Shown piece by piece: positions 26,615-35,074 of a DNA stretch of 64,000 nucleotides. Numbering within the stretch: the stretch's first letter is position 1; each line of letters opens with the position of its first letter. A program made the translations under genes and the position numbers. The notes under the pieces were generated by a model. It ran no database searches. It saw only the letters and a program-made list of their open reading frames with translations, and had not been told where the DNA came from. This stretch comes from Thermohalobaculum sp039805905 (GTDB lineage Bacteria > Pseudomonadota > Alphaproteobacteria > Rhodobacterales > Rhodobacteraceae), in NCBI GenBank assembly GCA_039805905.1, contig JBDIVM010000002.1:806001-870000 (forward strand). The letters run 5' to 3'.

Positions 26615-27625
26615 CTATGCCTTGGCCTTGCCCCGGACATACTTGAGGTATTTCAGCCCGAATTCGTCTTCCGCGGTCATCACCGCTGCGGCGAGTGCGT
26701 ACTCGTCGGCGTTTGCGGGCGGCGCCTGGATCTCGGCCAGCGGATTCATCAGCGGGTCGATCATCACCGCGTCGCAGCCGGCTTCCATCGCCAGCCGGAT
26801 GAAGGCGTCGTTCAGCAGCTTCCGTCGCGGCAGCCCGAACGAGACGTTCGACAGCCCCCCGAAGAGATGGACATCGGGAAACTTTGCCCGCAGACCGCTG
26901 ACGGCTCTCAGATAGTGCACCCCGAACTGCGGCCCGGCACCGACCGGGAACACCAGGGGATCGAGGAACCGGTCCTCCATCGGCACGCCCTTCTGGTCCA
27001 TCATCCCCATCAGCCGGGTCAGGTTGGCGACCCGCTCATGCTCATCCTGCGGCATGCCCGACGAGCCGGAGCCGTTGGCAAAGATATAGGCGCCGGCGTC
27101 CTTGCCGATGTCGATCACCACGTCGCGGCCGGGCTCGAGGCTGACCGAATTGATCGCCGGCCGCGACAGCGACATGTCGTAGACTTCCAGCCCGGCCCTG
27201 AGCGTCGCAGGGTCCGAGCTGTCGATCGCGTAGGAGACGTTGGGGCAGATGCCCTGCGCAGTCCTGACGATCCAGCGCATGAACTCGTGGCGTTCCTCGG
27301 GATAGACCGAGAGCTCGTCGACGCACAGGTCGACGATGTGGGCACCGGCGTTCACCTGCGCCATGATCGCCCAGGTCAGGAAGCCCAGATCCTGGTTGCG
27401 CACGCCGAGGCCGATATGGCCGATCCGCGCCGTCGCAACCTTTTTCTCATCCTCGGGATACTGCGAGGTGACGTCCAGGTAGCCCGGATTGCCGTCCAGA
27501 CCGGGATATTCCCAGTAGACCCTGCCGTCCCGCTTCACGATGTTGTTCGACGTCGCGCGGATCCGCCGCGTGGTGTTGATGTTCTCGCCAATCACGATCG
27601 GATTGGCACCATTGAAGCCGGCCAT
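26615..27625 (-). CDS. Corrinoid:tetrahydrofolate methyltransferase (pterin-binding, MtrH/CmuB/MtgA-like)
   Basis: A 336-aa protein of the pterin-binding (dihydropteroate-synthase-like) methyltransferase superfamily. It begins PIVIGENINTTRR and carries QVNAGAHIVDLCVDE, YAIDSSDPATLRAGLEVY, INSVSLEPGRDVVIDIGKDAGAYIF, FGGLSNVSFGLPRRKLLNDAF and AGCDAVMIDPLMNP, the DHP-type barrel motifs. Relatives move a methyl group from methyl-corrinoid protein to tetrahydrofolate. ATG 27625 has GAGGAAGCA upstream. No other such transferase is in the window, so it is the likely exit point for methyl groups from the two corrinoid modules at 39-52 kb. Confidence 0.85.
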   Translation of the reverse strand: MAGFNGANPIVIGENINTTRRIRATSNNIVKRDGRVYWEYPGLDGNPGYLDVTSQYPEDEKKVATARIGHIGLGVRNQDLGFLTWAIMAQVNAGAHIVDLCVDELSVYPEERHEFMRWIVRTAQGICPNVSYAIDSSDPATLRAGLEVYDMSLSRPAINSVSLEPGRDVVIDIGKDAGAYIFANGSGSSGMPQDEHERVANLTRLMGMMDQKGVPMEDRFLDPLVFPVGAGPQFGVHYLRAVSGLRAKFPDVHLFGGLSNVSFGLPRRKLLNDAFIRLAMEAGCDAVMIDPLMNPLAEIQAPPANADEYALAAAVMTAEDEFGLKYLKYVRGKAKA

Positions 27626-27904
27626 TGCTTCCTCGCTGCTGGTTCGGGCTTGACGGGAGGCGCAAGGCCCTGGTTGAGCGGCCTGCCGACCTGCTGCCGG
27701 CAGCGGCGTCAACCTACCAGCTAACGCGCCCCTGCCAACATGCGGGAGCGCGAGGGGGGATATGCGGCCCGCGCAACCCCAGAACCCGTTTCTCTGCCCC
27801 AATTCGCTTTGCCTGCAGCGCCCCGGACGATAGGCTCGCTGCCGTGCCGGGGAGCAGGGCCTGCGGAGACGATGCCCGCTCCCGATTAGCCGGGAGGGCC
27901 GAAC

Positions 27905-30016
27905 ATGACCGTGCAGGATCGCACGCTTTCCGAGCGTATTGCGGGGATCAAGGGTGCGGAGGTTGTGAAGAGCTTCTGCTATTCGTGTCCGTGGAACTGC
28001 CCGACGGAGGTCTATGTCCGGGACGGCAGTGTTGTCTACGTGAAGGGGAACGCGGAGGCGCCGAACAACATCGGCACGCGGTGCTCGAAGGGGATGGCGA
28101 GCTGGTGGACGACGCGGGATCCGGACCGGCTGAAGCACCCGATGCTGCGCACCAATGCGAAGGACCGGCGCGGCGAATTCAAGCGGATCTCGTGGGACGA
28201 GGCGTTCAGGTTCATTGCCGGCAAGCTCAGGGAGATCGACAAGAAGTACGGTCCCGAGGCGGTGGCGCTGACCTGCCATCACGACCCCAACACCCAGTTC
28301 TACCGGCACCTGCTGAGCGACCTCTACGGCTCGCCGAACATGTACACGCATACGTCGGGATGCGAGCAGGACCGCCGTTCGGCCTGCCTGACCATCTTCG
28401 GCCATGTCTTCCCGATGCATGACTTCGCCAGTTCGAAGTATGTGATCCTGTGGGGGATGAACATGCTGGGGGCGAACCAGGGTCTGTTCGAGAGCCGCGG
28501 GCTGCTGGAGGCGAAGAAGAACGGCTGCAAGATTGTCGTCGTCGACCCCGCATTCACCGAGACGGCGCAGAAGGCCGACGAGTGGCTCCCGATCCGGCCC
28601 GGGACCGACGGGGCTCTGGCGCTGGCGATGTGCAGGGCGATCATCGATGCGGGGCTGCACGACGCGGACTTCATCGGCCGGCATTGCGAGGGGTTCGACG
28701 GGTTCCGCGATCATCTGGAGCGGAAGGGCTACACGCCGGAATGGGCCGAGGGGATCTGCGGCATCGACGCCGGCACGATCCGCCGGCTGGCGCGGGAGTT
28801 TGCCACCACGCGGCCGGCGATGTCGGCGATCTTCAAGGGCTCGGGCTACTACACCAACGGCCACGACGCGGGGCGGGCCTGCTACATCCTCGACGCGATC
28901 ACCGGCCAGGTTGACGGGCCGGGCAACCTGCACCTGAAGGACTGGGCGCCGGTCGGCACTCCGCTGGTGATCCCGGAGGCGGCGAAGCGCAAGCCGGCGA
29001 AGCCGCCGCTGCATGTGGCGATGGGCTACCCGCTGGCCCCCGACCTGCCGAACTCGCGGCTGCCGGAGGCAGTGATCGCGGGCAATCCCTACCCGGTGAG
29101 GGGGCTGTTCGTGCACTCGACCAATCCGGTGATGAGCGATCCGAACCGCGACCGGGTAATCGAGATGTTCCGCCATCTCGAGCTGGCGGTCTGCTGCGAC
29201 GTGCTGATGAGCGAGACGGCGCTGGAATGCGACATCGTGCTGCCGGAGACGTCGTTCTACGAGATGGCGGAGGTGCGCCAGGGCCTGTGGCTCGGGCCGG
29301 AGGCGATCCTCTGCCAGCCCGCGGTGGCGCCGGTGGGGGAATCGAAGCCGCCCTACGAGATCGCCAAGGGCATTGCCCGGGAGATGGGCTGGGGCGAGCA
29401 TTTCGCCTATGAGGGCTGGGAGGACTGGGCGCGGACGGCGACCGCCGGCCTGCCGGGCGGGCTGGAGGGCCTGAAGGAGAAGGGCTTCTGGGCCAGGGCG
29501 CCCGAATTCGACAAGCTCGGCAAGGGCCTCGGCACGAAGACCGGCAGGATCGAGATCTACAGCCACGCCTATGCGGATGCCGGGCAGAACCCCTATCCGG
29601 AATGGCGCGAGCGCTCGGTGATCCCGGACGCGGAGTACCCGCTGCAGCTCACCCATTCGAAGCTGTCGATGCACTGCAACATCGTCACCCAGAACAATCC
29701 GCTGCTGATGGAGATCTGCCCGGAAAACTGGGTCGAGATCAACTCGGCCGATGCGGCCAGATACGGCATCCGGGACGAGCAGATGGTGGTCGTCGAGAGC
29801 CCGAAGGACCGGATCACCATCCGCGCGCGGGTGGTCGAGGGGCTGGTTCCCGGTGCGATCTCGATCCGGCACGGCCATGGCTTCGGCCACTGGGCGATGG
29901 GCCGGGTGGCCATGGGCAAGGGGGCGCATTCCAACAACCTGATGGATACGCATACCAACCCGGTGACCGGCGCCAACTGCTACAACGAGTGCAAGGTCCG
30001 CGTGCGGCCGGCCTGA
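27905..30016 (+). CDS. Molybdopterin oxidoreductase, DMSO-reductase family, catalytic subunit (cytoplasmic, substrate unknown)
   Basis: A 703-aa Mo/W-bisPGD enzyme. It binds a [4Fe-4S] cluster through C25, C28, C32 and C60 (CYSCPWNC...GTRCSKG). Cys153 in HTSGCEQDRRS is the likely Mo ligand. No twin-arginine signal, so probably cytoplasmic. The absence of the Cys/Sec-His pair of formate dehydrogenases argues against that activity; polysulfide/thiosulfate reductase-like chemistry is one alternative. The ferredoxin subunit follows 14 bp later, but no NrfD or other membrane anchor gene is present. CGGGAGGG precedes ATG 27905. Divergent from the methyltransferase gene. Confidence 0.85.
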   Translation: MTVQDRTLSERIAGIKGAEVVKSFCYSCPWNCPTEVYVRDGSVVYVKGNAEAPNNIGTRCSKGMASWWTTRDPDRLKHPMLRTNAKDRRGEFKRISWDEAFRFIAGKLREIDKKYGPEAVALTCHHDPNTQFYRHLLSDLYGSPNMYTHTSGCEQDRRSACLTIFGHVFPMHDFASSKYVILWGMNMLGANQGLFESRGLLEAKKNGCKIVVVDPAFTETAQKADEWLPIRPGTDGALALAMCRAIIDAGLHDADFIGRHCEGFDGFRDHLERKGYTPEWAEGICGIDAGTIRRLAREFATTRPAMSAIFKGSGYYTNGHDAGRACYILDAITGQVDGPGNLHLKDWAPVGTPLVIPEAAKRKPAKPPLHVAMGYPLAPDLPNSRLPEAVIAGNPYPVRGLFVHSTNPVMSDPNRDRVIEMFRHLELAVCCDVLMSETALECDIVLPETSFYEMAEVRQGLWLGPEAILCQPAVAPVGESKPPYEIAKGIAREMGWGEHFAYEGWEDWARTATAGLPGGLEGLKEKGFWARAPEFDKLGKGLGTKTGRIEIYSHAYADAGQNPYPEWRERSVIPDAEYPLQLTHSKLSMHCNIVTQNNPLLMEICPENWVEINSADAARYGIRDEQMVVVESPKDRITIRARVVEGLVPGAISIRHGHGFGHWAMGRVAMGKGAHSNNLMDTHTNPVTGANCYNECKVRVRPA

Positions 30017-30030
30017 GGGAGGACGACGAG

Positions 30031-30597
30031 ATGCAGCACGGGTTCTACTTCGACAGCGAGCTCTGCGTGAAGTGCCATGCCTGCGAGATCGCCTGCAAGA
30101 CCTGGAACGAGGTCGAGATCGGCCCGCGCTGGCGCGAGGTGGTGAAGGTCGAGTCGGGCAGCTTCCCGAACGTGAAGGCGATGAACGTCTCGATGGCCTG
30201 CATGCATTGCGGCGACGCGCCCTGCCGCAATGCCTGCCCCGTGGGGGCCATCACCAAGCGGGCCGAGGACGGCATCGTGGTGGTCAACCAGTCCACCTGC
30301 ATCGGCTGCGGCTTCTGCGCCTGGGCCTGCCCGTTCAACGCGCCGCAGCTCACCGCCGGCGCCGGCAAGATGGAGAAGTGCACCTTCTGCCAGACCCCGG
30401 GCAAGGAGCGGCCGCTCGACATGCCGCGCGCCTGCGAGGAGGTCTGCCCGACCGGCGCGATCAGATCCGGCTCGCTCGCCGAACTCGCGCGCGCCAACCG
30501 CACCAGGGTGGCCGCAAAGCTCGGCGCCAACAAGGGCATGCAGGGCTTCCCCGCCACCGTCCTCGACGCCGCGCGAACCTTCGGGCCCGGCGAATGA
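30031..30597 (+). CDS. Four-cluster ferredoxin-type electron-transfer subunit (DmsB/NrfC-like)
   Basis: A 188-aa protein with four Cys clusters: CVKCHACEIAC, CMHCGDAPCRNACP, CIGCGFCAWACPF and CTFC...CEEVCPTGAI. It matches the iron-sulfur beta subunit of DMSO-reductase-family enzymes and will carry electrons to or from the 703-aa subunit. Start ATG 30031 follows GAGGGAGGACG. It overlaps the next gene by 4 bp (ATGA), tying the hemopexin-repeat protein to the same transcript. Confidence 0.9.
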   Translation: MQHGFYFDSELCVKCHACEIACKTWNEVEIGPRWREVVKVESGSFPNVKAMNVSMACMHCGDAPCRNACPVGAITKRAEDGIVVVNQSTCIGCGFCAWACPFNAPQLTAGAGKMEKCTFCQTPGKERPLDMPRACEEVCPTGAIRSGSLAELARANRTRVAAKLGANKGMQGFPATVLDAARTFGPGE

Positions 30598-31286
30598 TCG
30601 GCCCGCTCGCAGCCCTCCATGTCGACCGCGAAGCGTCGGCCGGCGCGGGGCCGCCCCATGCGCTCTGCTTTTTCAAGCAGCGCCAGTATATCCGTTGGGA
30701 CGTCGACAAGGAGTGCCTGTTCGATGGCTATCCTGCCGAGATCGCAAGCGGCTGGCCGGGCCTGCAGGACTTCTTTCCCGGCTCGCCGCTCTCGGGCGCG
30801 ATCCATGTCCCCGCATGGCGGAACCGGATCCATTTCTTCTTCCGTGGACAGGACCGCGCCGTCGGATGGGACGTGACCGGCCATCGTGCCGACCCGGACC
30901 CGCTGCCGGTGGCGACCCTGCTGCCGACGGCGCTGACCCGGGCGGGCCACTTTGCGCCGGTCTATGTGGACCGGGGCGACAGCCGGATGGTCTATGTGTT
31001 CCGTGGCGACGAGTATTCGCGGTTCACCATCGCCGGCGATGCTCCGCCATCGCAGGAGGATGATGGGTATCCGCGGAAGATCGGCGATGGCTGGACCGGA
31101 GGCCTGACCGTGGCGCCGACCTGCGCGGTCAGCCTGCGCTGGCCGAAGCGCAGCGCGGCGCTCTCGAACCACAAGCTCTATTTCTTCCTCGGCGACCTCT
31201 ACACCCGGTGGGACGTCACCAGCCATTCCAACAACTACCGGCTCGACGTTCCCTCCGGCTGGCGCGGCTGGCCCGATTTCGAGTGA
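30594..31286 (+). CDS. Hemopexin-repeat protein
   Basis: A 230-aa protein with several hemopexin-like blades. Repeats of the type YxFFxGxxYxRWD are seen (CFFKQRQYIRWDVDK, IHFFFRGQDRAVGWDV, VYVFRGDEYSRFTI, YFFLGDLYTRWDVTS), each with a DGYP or GWxG element after it. It has no signal peptide. Such repeats form small beta-propellers that bind metals, heme or proteins. Placement between an oxidoreductase and arsR is unusual. A role as scaffold or ligand-binding partner is inference. Confidence 0.8.
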   Translation: MIGPLAALHVDREASAGAGPPHALCFFKQRQYIRWDVDKECLFDGYPAEIASGWPGLQDFFPGSPLSGAIHVPAWRNRIHFFFRGQDRAVGWDVTGHRADPDPLPVATLLPTALTRAGHFAPVYVDRGDSRMVYVFRGDEYSRFTIAGDAPPSQEDDGYPRKIGDGWTGGLTVAPTCAVSLRWPKRSAALSNHKLYFFLGDLYTRWDVTSHSNNYRLDVPSGWRGWPDFE

Positions 31287-31320
31287 TCGACAGAACGGTT
31301 GACCCGAGCGACTCCTCTCG

Positions 31321-31336
31321 ATATCTCTGGAGATAT
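31321..31336. promoter_or_regulatory. Palindromic operator overlapping the arsR start codon
   Basis: ATATCTC (31321-31327) and GAGATAT (31330-31336) are perfect inverted arms around TG. The right arm runs into the ATG at 31335, so a bound regulator would block the ribosome site and nearby transcription. ArsR/SmtB operators are typically AT-rich interrupted palindromes like this one. Two related 19-bp sites lie at 52251 and 53334. Confidence 0.6.
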
Positions 31337-31661
31337 GGAGAAGACCCTCGTCATCCACCGTCTGGCCGCGCTGGCGCAGGAGACTCGGCTCGACATCCTG
31401 CGGTTTCTGGTTCGGCGCGGGCCCGACGGAGCAGCCGCGGGCCGGATCGGGAGCGCGCTGGGCCTGGCCTCGGCGACGCTCGCCTTTCATCTCAATACCC
31501 TGACGGCGGCGGGTCTCCTGGTCCGCTGCCGTACCGGGCGCCGGAACATCTACCGGGCCGACATCGGCGCGGTGCATGCGCTGAGCGCCTATCTGCTCGA
31601 GAACTGCTGTTCGGAAACCGGCGCCGGCACGCTCGCCATCGGCGACGATGACGCCGCCTGA
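31335..31661 (+). CDS. arsR: ArsR-family metalloregulator
   Basis: A 108-aa winged-helix protein: MEKTLVIHRLAALAQETRLDILRFLVRRGPDG, recognition region LGLASATLAFHLNTLTAAGLLVRCRTGRRNIY. It has Cys residues in the wing (LLVRCRTGR) and a CC pair near the C-terminus (LENCCSETG), which could bind As(III). The CxC motif of the classical site is not present, so the site would be of a variant type. Start ATG 31335 lies within the palindrome. arsD and arsA follow, and a repressor role is likely. Confidence 0.85.
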   Translation: MEKTLVIHRLAALAQETRLDILRFLVRRGPDGAAAGRIGSALGLASATLAFHLNTLTAAGLLVRCRTGRRNIYRADIGAVHALSAYLLENCCSETGAGTLAIGDDDAA

Positions 31662-31677
31662 TCGAAGGGAGAGACCG

Positions 31678-32055
31678 ATGACCAATGTGAGAGTGTACGA
31701 CCCTGCTATGTGTTGCTCTACCGGCGTTTGCGGGCCCGAGACCGACGCGACCGTGGCGCAGTTCGCCGCCGCGCTGGACCGCGCGAAGAAGTCGGGCGTG
31801 GTCGTCGACCGCTACACGCTCGCGCACCAGCCGGGCGAGTATGTGCGCAACGCGGCCGTCAAGAGCCTGCTCGATGCCGAGGGCGTCGCGTGCCTTCCGA
31901 TCGTGTTTGTCGGCGACGAGATCGTCGCGAAGGGCAGCTATCCGACCGGACCGGCGCTGTTCGAGAAACTGGGGATCGCCGTGAGCGCGACTCCGGCCGC
32001 GAGTTCTACTTGCTGCTCTCCGGCGCAGAAGGCGTCGGGCGGCTGCTGCTCCTGA
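31678..32055 (+). CDS. arsD: ArsD arsenic metallochaperone
   Basis: A 125-aa protein with the key cysteines C12, C13 and C18 in DPAMCCSTGVCGPE, the As(III) site of ArsD. A C-terminal CC pair and GGCCS ending are also present. The thioredoxin-like core has LPIVFVGDEIVAKGSYPT. ArsD passes As(III) to the ArsA ATPase. GGAGAG precedes ATG 31678. Confidence 0.93.
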   Translation: MTNVRVYDPAMCCSTGVCGPETDATVAQFAAALDRAKKSGVVVDRYTLAHQPGEYVRNAAVKSLLDAEGVACLPIVFVGDEIVAKGSYPTGPALFEKLGIAVSATPAASSTCCSPAQKASGGCCS

Positions 32056-32062
32056 CCGCGTG

Positions 32063-33802
32063 ATGACGTTCCTGGACAGCGCGACCCCGAACCTGTTCTT
32101 CACCGGCAAGGGCGGCGTCGGCAAGACGTCGACGAGTTGCGCGACCGGCGTCCGCCTCGCACGCGCGGGACGGCGCGTGCTGCTGGTCTCGACCGATCCC
32201 GCCTCAAACCTGGCCGAGGTCTTCGGCGAGACCATCGGCGGCGAGCCAACCGCGATCGTCGCGGCCCCCGGGCTCGCGGCGATGAATGTCGATCCGGAGG
32301 CCGCGGCTGCCGCCTATCGCGAGAAGCTGATCGGACCCTACCGCGGCATCCTGCCCGATGCGGCAATCTCGGCGATGGAAGAACAGATGGCGGGGGCCTG
32401 CACGGTGGAGATCGCCGCCTTCAACGAGTTCGCGCGCCTCCTGGGGGACCCGTCGGCGATCGATGGCTTCGACCACGTCATCTTCGATACGGCGCCGACC
32501 GGCCACACGCTCCGGCTTCTTACCCTGCCAACGGCCTGGAGCGGCTTCATCGAGACTGCGAGTGCCGGAACCTCGTGCCTCGGGCCGCTGCAGGGGCTGG
32601 TCGAGAAGCGCCAGCTCTATGCTGCCACGGTCGAGGCCCTGGCGGATCCTGCCCGAACCACCGTGGTGCTGGTCAGCCGCCCGGAACGCTCGGCACTCGA
32701 GGAGGCCGCGCGCACGGCAACGGAGTTCCGTGACCTCGGCATCCGCAACCAGCAACTCGTCGTCAACGGCGTGTTCCGGGCGCATGACCGGTCCGATGCC
32801 GTTGCGATCGGTCTGGAGGCGCGAGGACGCGAGGCTCTCAACAACATGCCCGCCGCTCTTGCCTGTCTGCCGCGGATCGATCTGCCGCTGCGCCCGCGCC
32901 AGGTCATCGGCTGCGTGGCGCTCGAGAATTTTCTCTCCCAGGATGTGGCCTTGCCGGAGATCGCGGCCGAAGCTCCGGATGTGAGCGGCTGGAACGGGTT
33001 TGACGATCTGGCCGATGCGCTCGACAGCAACAGCGGCGTGATCATGACGATGGGCAAGGGTGGTGTCGGAAAGACGACCGTCGCAGCCCGTATTGCCCGT
33101 GCGCTCGCGGAACGTGGTCACAAGGTCCTGCTGACGACAACGGATCCCGCGGCCCATGTCGCGGAGGCCGCAGGCGACATACCGCCAAACCTCGAGGTGT
33201 CGCGCATCGACCCCGAGGCCGAGGTGGCCCGCTATCGTGCGGAGGTCCTTTCGACCACCGGGAGGACGCTCGATGCCGACGGCCTGGCACTGCTCGAGGA
33301 GGACCTCGCGTCACCCTGCACCGAGGAGATCGCGGTATTCCAGGCGTTCGCGGCGACTGTCCACCAGGCTACCGGCAAGGTGGTCGTGATGGACACCGCG
33401 CCCACCGGCCACACGATTCTCCTGCTTGATGCCGCGCAGTCCTTCCACAAGGAAGTCAGCCGCCAGGCAAAGGCCGTGCCCGAAGCCGTGCTCAACCTGT
33501 TGCCACGGCTCCGGGATCCGGGTTTCACCCGCATCCTCATTTGCGCTCTGCCCGAGGCGACGCCCGTGCATGAGGCCGCTCAGCTTCAGGCCGACCTTCG
33601 ACGCGCCGGTATCGAGCCCTTTGCATGGGTGGTGAACCAGTCACTGGCGCCACTGCGCGTGAGCGATCCGGTGCTCGTGTCCAGGCGCGCGCAGGAGGCA
33701 CGGTATCTGGACGAGGTGCGCGGCGAGCTTGCGGCGCGAACGGTCCTGATCGGACTGAATGTCGACCCGGTCCAGGCGGGGCTGGCGCTTGCATCCGCGT
33801 GA
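32063..33802 (+). CDS. arsA: ArsA arsenical pump ATPase (two-domain)
   Basis: A 579-aa tandem ATPase. P-loops are FTGKGGVGKTS (N half) and MGKGGVGKTTVA (C half), each with a signal sequence DTAPTGHT. The three metalloid cysteines known from E. coli ArsA appear in context: GACTVEIAAFNEFA, GTSCLGPLQG and SPCTEEIAVFQAFA. It powers As(III) efflux with a membrane partner (ArsB or Acr3), which is not in this window. Codon GTG at 32060 directly before ATG 32063 is an alternative start. Confidence 0.93.
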   Translation: MTFLDSATPNLFFTGKGGVGKTSTSCATGVRLARAGRRVLLVSTDPASNLAEVFGETIGGEPTAIVAAPGLAAMNVDPEAAAAAYREKLIGPYRGILPDAAISAMEEQMAGACTVEIAAFNEFARLLGDPSAIDGFDHVIFDTAPTGHTLRLLTLPTAWSGFIETASAGTSCLGPLQGLVEKRQLYAATVEALADPARTTVVLVSRPERSALEEAARTATEFRDLGIRNQQLVVNGVFRAHDRSDAVAIGLEARGREALNNMPAALACLPRIDLPLRPRQVIGCVALENFLSQDVALPEIAAEAPDVSGWNGFDDLADALDSNSGVIMTMGKGGVGKTTVAARIARALAERGHKVLLTTTDPAAHVAEAAGDIPPNLEVSRIDPEAEVARYRAEVLSTTGRTLDADGLALLEEDLASPCTEEIAVFQAFAATVHQATGKVVVMDTAPTGHTILLLDAAQSFHKEVSRQAKAVPEAVLNLLPRLRDPGFTRILICALPEATPVHEAAQLQADLRRAGIEPFAWVVNQSLAPLRVSDPVLVSRRAQEARYLDEVRGELAARTVLIGLNVDPVQAGLALASA

Positions 33803-34193
33803 CGCCGGGCTGCCGCTCCGGGCGTGACGCCATTTCACGGTCTCGTGCCGCGGCCCGTCGGCCGCGGCACGGTCGCAGATCATATGATGTGCGCGATGGA
33901 TGAGAGGTCGCGTTAGACTGCGCGCTCCAATGGCGCAAAATCGCGGATTCACCAAATAACATAGGAGTTTGATCGGCTTTCCCGGATGCATGGGACTACG
34001 AGGGGACATACCCGCCCGGAATGGTTTGCCGGCCCAATTGCGCTATGCGCCCACGGACTGAGGCTATTACCGTTTCAATGTCTGACGCAGACCGGACAGG
34101 ACAGTGCGGAATGCGGCAGGCACAAGAACAAACGCAAGCCGACCACGCCCCGGCTGGGACGCAGGTCAGGACTTGGCTCTCTAGGGAGGGGAC
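33803..34193. other. 391-bp intergenic region upstream of the second importer operon
   Basis: After the hairpin at 33845-33870 the sequence turns relatively AT-rich (about 33880-33970), which suits a promoter for the plus-strand liv operon. No clear -35/-10 pair or LysR box could be fixed by eye. Short reading frames here show no protein-like composition. GGGAGGGG just before 34194 is the ribosome site of livH. Confidence 0.5.
33845..33870 (+). terminator. Hairpin terminator candidate after arsA
   Basis: A perfect 11-bp stem GTGCCGCGGCC (33845-33855) pairs with GGCCGCGGCAC (33860-33870) around CGTC, 42 bp after the arsA stop. No U-run follows, so it may be a weak or factor-assisted terminator. 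It separates ars from the second importer operon. Confidence 0.55.
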
Positions 34194-35063
34194 GTGCTCG
34201 GCCAGCAGATTCTCAGCGGGCTTGCGACGGGCAGCCTCTATGCGCTAACGGCGATCGCCGTCGTCGTTGTGTTCCGGAACACCCGGACCATCAATCTCGC
34301 CCAGGGCGACTTCGCGATGATCGGCGCATTCCTTGGCGTCATCTTCCTGAAGCAGTGGGGCCTCAACTATTACGCCATGCTGCTCCTGGTCGTGGCGTGC
34401 TGCATGCTGCTGGGTGCGGTCGTCGAGCGGGTCGTGATGCGGCCGGTCGCCGATTCCGACTGGCTGACGCTCTTCACCACCACGATTGGCGTCTACTACA
34501 TCCTGCATGGCGTTGCCGGCTGGATCTGGGGGCGGGATACCAAGGCGTTCCCGGTCGCATTCGATGCGACCCCGATCGACATCTTCGGCGCGCTGATCAG
34601 CGAGGGCCACCTCTACAACATGGGCGTCGCGCTACTGATCGGCGCAGCGCTCTGGTGGTTCTTCACCAAGACCAAGCAGGGCATCGCCATGCGCGCGGTC
34701 ACGGACGACCCGGAGACAGCATACCTGATGGGCATTCCCGTCCGGTTCATCGTTCTTCTCACCTGGGTCATGGCCGGCTTCATCGCCGGGTTCGTCGGCA
34801 TCCTGACCGCACCGATCATCTATGTGTCGCCCGAGATGATGGACGAGATTTTGATCAAGGGCTACGTCGCGGCAGTTTTTGGAGGTCTCTACTCGTTCCG
34901 CGGCGCGATCATGGGCGCGCTCCTGATCGGCGTCGCCGAGAATCTTGCGGGCGGGTATCTCGGCAGCCATTTCAAGACCGTCACTGCCTTCGTCATGATC
35001 GTCGGACTGCTCGCCTTCCGCCCTCAGGGGCTCGTCGGCATCCAGCGGCGGCGAACAATCTAA
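34194..35063 (+). CDS. livH: HAAT-family ABC transporter permease, LivH-type (corrinoid locus)
   Basis: A 289-aa permease with LivH motifs VVVFRNTRTINLAQGDFAMIGAFLG and GIAMRAVTDDPETAYLMGIPVRFIVLLTWVMAG. The start is GTG 34194 with a strong GGGAGGGG site. First gene of a plus-strand run leading into the corrinoid methyltransferase genes, so the imported solute is probably the methyl donor or a related compound. Confidence 0.9.
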   Translation: MLGQQILSGLATGSLYALTAIAVVVVFRNTRTINLAQGDFAMIGAFLGVIFLKQWGLNYYAMLLLVVACCMLLGAVVERVVMRPVADSDWLTLFTTTIGVYYILHGVAGWIWGRDTKAFPVAFDATPIDIFGALISEGHLYNMGVALLIGAALWWFFTKTKQGIAMRAVTDDPETAYLMGIPVRFIVLLTWVMAGFIAGFVGILTAPIIYVSPEMMDEILIKGYVAAVFGGLYSFRGAIMGALLIGVAENLAGGYLGSHFKTVTAFVMIVGLLAFRPQGLVGIQRRRTI

Positions 35064-35074
35064 CGGGGGCAGTC

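Noticed and set aside
26615..29953. 1112-aa minus-strand frame extending the methyltransferase gene
   Set aside because: Only the last 336 residues are protein-like. Upstream residues are antisense to the molybdoenzyme, and ATG 27625 has a good ribosome site.
27905..30016. Formate dehydrogenase assignment for the molybdoenzyme
   Set aside because: The expected Cys/Sec followed by His is not seen at Cys153, and there is no diaphorase or membrane anchor gene.
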